Assembly: GCF_014268445.2 (NCBI RefSeq)
Contig: NZ_CP077089.1
Location: forward strand, 1,233,501 to 1,297,500
Direction of reading: 5' to 3'
DNA from: Pseudomonas tensinigenes
GTDB taxonomy: Bacteria; Pseudomonadota; Gammaproteobacteria; Pseudomonadales; Pseudomonadaceae
DNA: 64,000 nt
In this document: piece after piece, positions 60,035-64,000 of the stretch
Layout: each line of letters begins with the position of its first letter
How positions within the stretch are numbered: position 1 is the stretch's first letter
Made by a program: the position numbers and the translations under genes
The notes under the pieces: model-generated
What the model saw: the letters and a program-made list of their open reading frames with translations, nothing else
Database searches by the model: none
What the model was told of the DNA's origin: nothing

Positions 60035-60595
60035 TTACTTGCTCCGTCCAATCAATTGCAGGAACTCCTGACGGGTGTTGCTCGACTCGCGAAAGGCGCC
60101 GAGCATGACCGAGGTGTTCATGGTCGAATTCTGTTTTTCGACACCGCGCATCATCATGCACATGTGTCTGGCCTCGATGACCACCGCGACGCCGGCGGCA
60201 TCGGTGACTTGTTGCACCGCATCGGCGATTTGCCGGGTGAGGTTTTCCTGAATCTGCAGGCGGCGGGCGAACATGTCCACCAAGCGCGCGATTTTCGACA
60301 GGCCCAACACCTTGCCCGTCGGAATATAAGCCACATGGGCCTTGCCGATGAAGGGCAGCAGGTGATGTTCGCACAAAGAGTACAACTCGATGTCGGCGAC
60401 GATGATCATCTCGTCGCTGTCCGAGGCAAACAGCGCGCCATTGACGATCTCGTCGACGCTCTGCTCATAGCCATGACACAGGTATTGCATGGCCTTGGCC
60501 GCTCGTACCGGGGTGTCACGCAGTCCTTCACGGTCAGGGTCTTCACCGAGGCCGATGAGGATTTCGCGGTAGTTCTCGGGCAGTGAACGGGTCAT
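60035..60595 (-). CDS. folE: GTP cyclohydrolase I
   Basis: FolE, 186 residues, converts GTP to dihydroneopterin triphosphate. Zinc ligands are visible: Cys in [19 protein letters not shown] (about residue 76), the His that follows, and Cys in [14 protein letters not shown] (about 147). [14 protein letters not shown] is the conserved helix. The start MTRSLPENY at 60595 is taken from the family length; the frame stays open upstream inside folM. It is the middle gene of folM-folE-folX. Confidence 0.96.
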   Translation of the reverse strand: MTRSLPENYREILIGLGEDPDREGLRDTPVRAAKAMQYLCHGYEQSVDEIVNGALFASDSDEMIIVADIELYSLCEHHLLPFIGKAHVAYIPTGKVLGLSKIARLVDMFARRLQIQENLTRQIADAVQQVTDAAGVAVVIEARHMCMMMRGVEKQNSTMNTSVMLGAFRESSNTRQEFLQLIGRSK

Positions 60596-60615
60596 GGAAA
60601 TCCTCGCGAATCGGC

Positions 60616-61326
60616 TTATTTGACGTGCCGTCCGCCATTGACGGTCAGGGTCGTACCAGTGACATAAGGGTTGTCGAGCAGATAACGCAGGCTCTGATAG
60701 ATCACTTCGCTGCCGGGTTCGATGCCCAGCGCGGATTTGGCCAGGGCCTTGGCGCGGTACGCCGCGTCGTCGTCGGGATTGAACAATAGCAGGGCCGGGG
60801 CGATGCCGTTGACCTTGATGGCCGGCGCATAGCGGGCGGCGAAGGACAGCGTCAGGTTGTCGAGCCCGGCCTTGGTGGCGCAATAACCGATGTGCTTGCT
60901 GCTGCCTTTGCGGGTGACATCGTCGCTGATATGGATGATGTCGGCGGGCGTCGAGCGCCTCAACAATTCACCGCAGTGCAGGTTGATCAGGTACGGCGCG
61001 AGCATGTGCAGATTGAACATGCGCGTGAAGGCTTCGGCCTCGCTGTCCGGGGTTTCGGCCAGCCACTCGGAAGCGTTGTGCACGATGGCGCGCAGGCTCT
61101 CGGTGTGGGTTTTCAGTGTTTCGATGAAGACGAGAATCCCGGCTTCGCTGGAGAAATCGGCGAACAGGCCGATGGCGCCCAGATCGCGCAGTGTCTGCAC
61201 GCCGGGGCGTTCGCTGCGGTAGGTGAAGATGACGCGATGGCCTTCTTCGAGTAACCGCTGCGCGCAATGCAGACCGACACGCTGGCCGGCACCGGTGATG
61301 AGGATCGGGGCTGAGGAATCAGGCAT
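60616..61326 (-). CDS. folM: Dihydromonapterin reductase FolM
   Basis: A 236-residue short-chain dehydrogenase. NADP-binding Gly-rich loop [19 protein letters not shown] (about 8-26) and the catalytic Tyr-Lys in [16 protein letters not shown] (about 145-160) are visible. Beside folE and folX the assignment to FolM is sound: it reduces dihydromonapterin to tetrahydromonapterin, the cofactor of phenylalanine hydroxylase in pseudomonads. ATG 61326 ([14 protein letters not shown]) chosen over ATG 61353. Confidence 0.9.
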   Translation of the reverse strand: MPDSSAPILITGAGQRVGLHCAQRLLEEGHRVIFTYRSERPGVQTLRDLGAIGLFADFSSEAGILVFIETLKTHTESLRAIVHNASEWLAETPDSEAEAFTRMFNLHMLAPYLINLHCGELLRRSTPADIIHISDDVTRKGSSKHIGYCATKAGLDNLTLSFAARYAPAIKVNGIAPALLLFNPDDDAAYRAKALAKSALGIEPGSEVIYQSLRYLLDNPYVTGTTLTVNGGRHVK

Positions 61327-61376
61327 GAACGGCTCGCATCGCGGTGGGAGCAAAAACTATAACAGCGACGCGCCTG

Positions 61377-61461
61377 AAAAGATCGCAGCCTGCGGCAGCT
61401 CCTACCCCGGTCTGTATTCAGTCCTGTAGGAGCTGTCGAGTGCAACGAGGATGCGATCTTT
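61377..61461. repeat. Chimeric inverted repeat pair
   Basis: The left arm is AAAAGATCGCAGCCTGCGGC followed by AGCTCCTAC, as in the other copies. The right arm is TGTAGGAGCTGTCGAGTGCA followed by ACGAGGATGCGATCTTT: ends match the family but the centre (TCGAGTGCAACGAGGA) is a different sequence. It lies between the start of folM and the end of the ABM-domain gene. Confidence 0.82.
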
Positions 61462-62026
61462 AATGTTTTTGAGGTGTCGCCGAAACAGGCAGGCGCACCG
61501 GGGGGCTGTTCAGCCAGTTCGCCAGCAGGCGCGTCGACAGCGGAATAAAGAAGTAGACCATCAGCGGCGTCAGGCACGCCGTGCTGATCAATACGCGCGG
61601 CAACAAACCCATGTCAGCGAGCAACGGGCCGAGGACAAAGTTGAACAACAGTGACACCGGAAAAAACGCCAGCCAGATCGCGACAGCCTGCTTCCAGCGC
61701 GGTGGACGCTGACCGGCCGCGCCGAACCAGCCTTCGATTCCACTGACCCGATGCTCTTTCGGGTGGGCGAAGAGATCGCTGCCGCGGCTCAACCACGCGG
61801 TACGGGATGCCGAATGCTCCCACGCATGCAACGTCTGCTCATCGACAAAGCGAAAAATGATCTGGAATTCGTTATCGCCGGGTGGCGGAGCGAGCACGCC
61901 AGAACCCAGGTAACCTGGGAAATCTGTGGCCAGTTGTTCGCCTTCGCGCAGCCAGGCGATCAGATCCTGATAGCGACCATCGGCGACGCGACGCGCTACC
62001 ATCAGCGTGACGGGGGAAGTAGACAT
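61460..62026 (-). CDS. Membrane-anchored ABM-domain protein
   Basis: A 188-residue protein: an N-terminal antibiotic-biosynthesis-monooxygenase fold (VTLMVARRVADGRYQDLIAW, about 6-25; FQIIFRFVDEQTLHAWEHS, about 60-78) and two C-terminal helices (AVAIWLAFFPVSLLFNFVLG and VLISTACLTPLMVYFFIPLS) anchoring it in the membrane. No substrate can be named. ATG 62026 (MSTSPVTLMV) is preferred over a start 30 codons upstream. It is divergent from the MerR-like regulator and may be controlled by it. Confidence 0.82.
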   Translation of the reverse strand: MSTSPVTLMVARRVADGRYQDLIAWLREGEQLATDFPGYLGSGVLAPPPGDNEFQIIFRFVDEQTLHAWEHSASRTAWLSRGSDLFAHPKEHRVSGIEGWFGAAGQRPPRWKQAVAIWLAFFPVSLLFNFVLGPLLADMGLLPRVLISTACLTPLMVYFFIPLSTRLLANWLNSPPVRLPVSATPQKH

Positions 62027-62170
62027 TTTGTATCTCCGTATTTCGAGTGCGTCACTCCGGGTAGGAATTTCGCCTGACGCAGGGCCGGGGTAGAGGCCTG
62101 CGTTTTCAACAAGCAAGGATTATTCCGTTTTTTCACGATTAAACCAGCGACTTTCGTCGCATTTCATCAC

Positions 62171-62210
62171 TTGAATCCCATTGGGGCATAAGCGTTAGAA
62201 TGGGATCCAA
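62171..62210. promoter_or_regulatory. Inverted repeat upstream of the MerR/LitR-like gene
   Basis: TTGAATCCCATT (62171-62182) and AATGGGATCCAA (62199-62210) are inverted with 11 of 12 matches and a 16-bp spacer, 29 bp before the regulator's ATG. A further TTGAATC follows at 62211. Probable operator, perhaps for autoregulation and control of the divergent gene. Confidence 0.6.
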
Positions 62211-62238
62211 TTGAATCGACATGGAAGTTGAACGCCAT

Positions 62239-63198
62239 ATGCCTGTCATAACGGACGCAAGCCCAGCTACGCAGGCCTCTGTTGCGCTCGAACGCGCTGA
62301 TCTGTTCCCGATCCGTGAGGTCGCACGCCTCACCGGTGTAAACCCGGTGACGTTGCGCGCCTGGGAGCGACGCTATGGTTTGATTCAGCCGACACGCACC
62401 GAAAGCGGGCATCGGCTCTATTCGATGACCGATATCGAGCGGGTGCGCAGCATCGTCGACTGGATTGATCGCGGTGTCGCCGTGAGCAAAGTCGGCAAGA
62501 TCCTCGCCAAGACCGAACCGATGAAAGTGCTGGCGCACATCATCCCCGATGATCTGGTGCAGGCTGATTACCTGCAGTGGCAGGAACAGATTCAGCAGGC
62601 GGTCAGCGCATTCGATGATCAGCAACTGGACCGCGTCTATGGCCAGATTTTCTCTTCTTACTCATTGCCGGTGGTGTTTCAGGACATCCTCATGCCGCTG
62701 TGGCTGCAATTGTTGCAGCGTCAGGAGGCGTTCGGGCAAACCAGCGAATGGCTGTTTTTCGATGGCTTCCTGCGGGCGCGGGTGTTGCAACGGATCGTCA
62801 TGCTGCGTGGCACCCAACCGCGCCGCGTGATCGTCAGCGCGCTGGCCGGGCAATGTCGAGAGCTGGAGTTGCTGGTGGCGGCGCTGTTTCTCAGCGACAG
62901 CAATTCCGGTGTTCGCGTGCTGACGACAGGTCAGCCGTTCGATGAGCTGACGTTGGTGTGCGAAAAGATCAAACCTGATGCACTCGTGCTGTTTTCCAAT
63001 CACGCGCCCAGTATCGAGTTGCCTCGGCGTCTGAACCGGTTGGCGTTGAGCCTCGATTGTCAGTTGATGCTGGCGGGCGATGCTTCAGATCTGGCGCAGG
63101 ACAGCCTGGCCGGATCCTCTGTTGCCTGTCTGGGCAATGAAGGGGCGAACATGCGTCAGCGCATGCTGCAGTTTCTGGCCGGGAAGCTGGATACCTGA
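62239..63198 (+). CDS. MerR family regulator, LitR/CarH-like
   Basis: A 319-residue regulator. N-terminal MerR helix-turn-helix: FPIREVARLTGVNPVTLRAW (about 23-42), ERRYGLIQPTRTESGHRLYS (about 43-62). The rest follows the helical plus Rossmann layout of CarH/LitR photosensors that bind adenosylcobalamin (LPVVFQDILMPLWLQLLQ, about 143-160), but the residues expected to hold cobalamin (ExHxxG His, and the W...EH motif) are not seen; the region reads SALAGQCRELELLVAAL. Known LitR class II proteins of pseudomonads also lack the cobalamin site. ATG 62239 or 62221 are both possible; the first gives MPVITDAS. Confidence 0.85.
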   Translation: MPVITDASPATQASVALERADLFPIREVARLTGVNPVTLRAWERRYGLIQPTRTESGHRLYSMTDIERVRSIVDWIDRGVAVSKVGKILAKTEPMKVLAHIIPDDLVQADYLQWQEQIQQAVSAFDDQQLDRVYGQIFSSYSLPVVFQDILMPLWLQLLQRQEAFGQTSEWLFFDGFLRARVLQRIVMLRGTQPRRVIVSALAGQCRELELLVAALFLSDSNSGVRVLTTGQPFDELTLVCEKIKPDALVLFSNHAPSIELPRRLNRLALSLDCQLMLAGDASDLAQDSLAGSSVACLGNEGANMRQRMLQFLAGKLDT

Positions 63199-63201
63199 AA
63201 C

Positions 63202-63807
63202 TCAGGTGTGAAGCGCAGGATGGGTGAGGCGATGTTGCTGCAGGATGAACTGACGCAGGCGTTCGGTTTCGTCGGTGTCGGTCTGGCTCAGTTCGTAGGC
63301 ATAGAAACCACTTTCGGTTTCCCGTTCGAAATTGCCACGCAATGAAATCCGCTCGTAACCCGAAGGGCTGAACCACAACGCGAAATGCTTGGGAGGTTTG
63401 GTCTTGTTGCGCACTTCCAGTAGCACACCTTTGTGCGAAACCTCGTGGACCCACAACGTGCCCGGCTGACCTTTGGCGTTCTCCAGGGCTACTGGCTCTT
63501 CGAGAGTCAACCGCCATGGCCGCACCATCGGGCCGTCTTCATAAATGCTCGGTACGCCGAGGCGCAGATGCAGCGCGTGAAACTCGTCCTCCACCAGATG
63601 CAACGGGAAGGTCATCTGCTGATTTTCGAAGTTGGCCTGAATGGTCACTTGCTCGTGAGCGGCCAGGCGCGTGAGCAAATCACGGATCTGCGAACCGCCA
63701 TTAACCAGCAGACTCGACGTCGCATCCCGCACGTTCAGTTGCGGGTTGTGCTGCATGGTCTGGATGAAATCCAGCTCATCCTGAGTGAGGAGGGCGTCGC
63801 GCTGCAT
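63202..63807 (-). CDS. PilZ-like/YcgR-type protein, degenerate c-di-GMP motif
   Basis: A 201-residue cytoplasmic protein. N-terminal half (RDALLTQDELDFIQTMQ... TIQANFENQQMTFPLHLVED) resembles the YcgR N-domain; C-terminal half looks PilZ-like, with MVRPWRLTLEEPVAL and VHEVSHKGVLLEV in the positions of RxxxR and (D/N)xSxxG. Here the first is RPWR and the second ExSxxG, so c-di-GMP binding is doubtful. It might regulate motility, by inference. The start is ATG 63807; an upstream in-frame start at 63861 is possible. Convergent with the MerR-like gene, 3 bp apart. Confidence 0.65.
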   Translation of the reverse strand: MQRDALLTQDELDFIQTMQHNPQLNVRDATSSLLVNGGSQIRDLLTRLAAHEQVTIQANFENQQMTFPLHLVEDEFHALHLRLGVPSIYEDGPMVRPWRLTLEEPVALENAKGQPGTLWVHEVSHKGVLLEVRNKTKPPKHFALWFSPSGYERISLRGNFERETESGFYAYELSQTDTDETERLRQFILQQHRLTHPALHT

Positions 63808-63861
63808 GGCTAACTCGAAAGATATAGATACAAAGTCATTGGTGATTGTAGTTAATGACAC

Positions 63862-64000
63862 TTAGTTCGCGATTTTGTTTTGACCGTTTGTCGCTTTCAG
63901 TGCAGCCAATTCTGCTTTGAGGGCAGCGACTTCAGCTTCCAGTTGAACAACGCGCTGTTGCGCCTTGACCTGAACGGTGACGTCCTTCTGCACGCCAACG
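63862..64000 (-). CDS. C-terminal end of a coiled-coil protein (cut by window edge)
   Basis: The last 45 residues of a reading frame running off the right edge, ending in a TAA at 63862-63864. The sequence has a heptad pattern (RVVQLEAEVAALKAELAALK, then ATNGQNKIAN) typical of a coiled coil. It is directly upstream of the PilZ-like gene on the same strand (54 bp to that start). The rest of the protein is outside the window, so no function is given. Confidence 0.6.
   Translation of the reverse strand, partial: VGVQKDVTVQVKAQQRVVQLEAEVAALKAELAALKATNGQNKIAN

Overview
The window is a stretch of high-GC gamma-proteobacterial chromosome from the Pseudomonas fluorescens group. Three things point there. 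Gene content and order largely match the P. aeruginosa PAO1 segment running from gatB-mreBCD through tldD, sodM, rpoN, lpt, mla, murA, his and algW to cysDN (about PA4485 down to PA4442, recalled from general knowledge, not searched). The intergenic spaces carry the inverted-pair short repeats typical of fluorescent pseudomonads: seven pairs with core GTGGGAGCGAGCCTGCTCGC and five of the GTAGGAGCTGCCGCAGGCTG family. Single genes such as fagA, rapZ-ptsN and algW are pseudomonad-like. No rRNA, tRNA or CRISPR array was seen.

Layout. 1-3.1 kb: an AEC transporter, a carboxymuconolactone-decarboxylase-like protein with a Ca2+/Na+ antiporter, and a short RlpA-like lipoprotein. 3.1-6.4 kb: gatCAB (minus strand), divergent from 6.6-15.4 kb mreBCD-maf-rng-yhdP (cell shape, nucleotide housecleaning, RNase G, envelope lipid transport). 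15.5-20 kb: a Nit-type amidase, tldD, darP and pmbA. 20.1-24 kb: an iron-responsive fagA-fumC-orfX-sodA-ZIP cluster behind a Fur-like box, replacing iron enzymes with an iron-free fumarase and Mn-SOD. 24-31 kb (minus): kdsD-kdsC-lptC-lptA-lptB-rpoN-hpf-ptsN-rapZ-npr, joining LPS precursor synthesis and export to sigma-54 and the nitrogen PTS. 31.3-34.4 kb: mlaFEDCB. 34.5-39.3 kb: ibaG-murA-hisG-hisD-hisC.

39.3-43.8 kb is the accessory part, between hisC and algW: a 131-bp tandem palindromic repeat, an intact IS481-type element inserted in the last repeat copy, and a TonB-dependent receptor plus DUF4198 protein with a strong inverted repeat at the receptor promoter. 43.8-49.4 kb: algW, a Nif3-like protein, cysD and a cysN-cysC fusion; the cys genes are separated by a 0.5-kb cassette encoding a four-helix-bundle protein flanked by inverted repeats. 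49.5-58.8 kb: acyltransferase, pta, DUF3565, slyD, glutathione peroxidase, an old-yellow-enzyme flavoprotein, a glycosyltransferase, cysZ and trxB. 58.9-64 kb: HopJ-type and DUF1244 proteins, the folX-folE-folM pterin cluster, a membrane-anchored ABM-domain protein divergent from a MerR/LitR-like regulator, a degenerate PilZ-like protein, and the end of a coiled-coil gene cut by the window edge.

The most interesting signals are: (1) the four-helix-bundle cassette between cysD and cysNC, whose flanking repeats recur without a gene next to folX, both times starting exactly at a stop codon; (2) the 131-bp tandem palindromes interrupted by the IS; (3) a probable AUU start for mreC; (4) two unassigned operator-like inverted repeats (TonB receptor and MerR regulator promoters); (5) an orphan terminator in the trxB leader that suggests a small RNA or attenuator.
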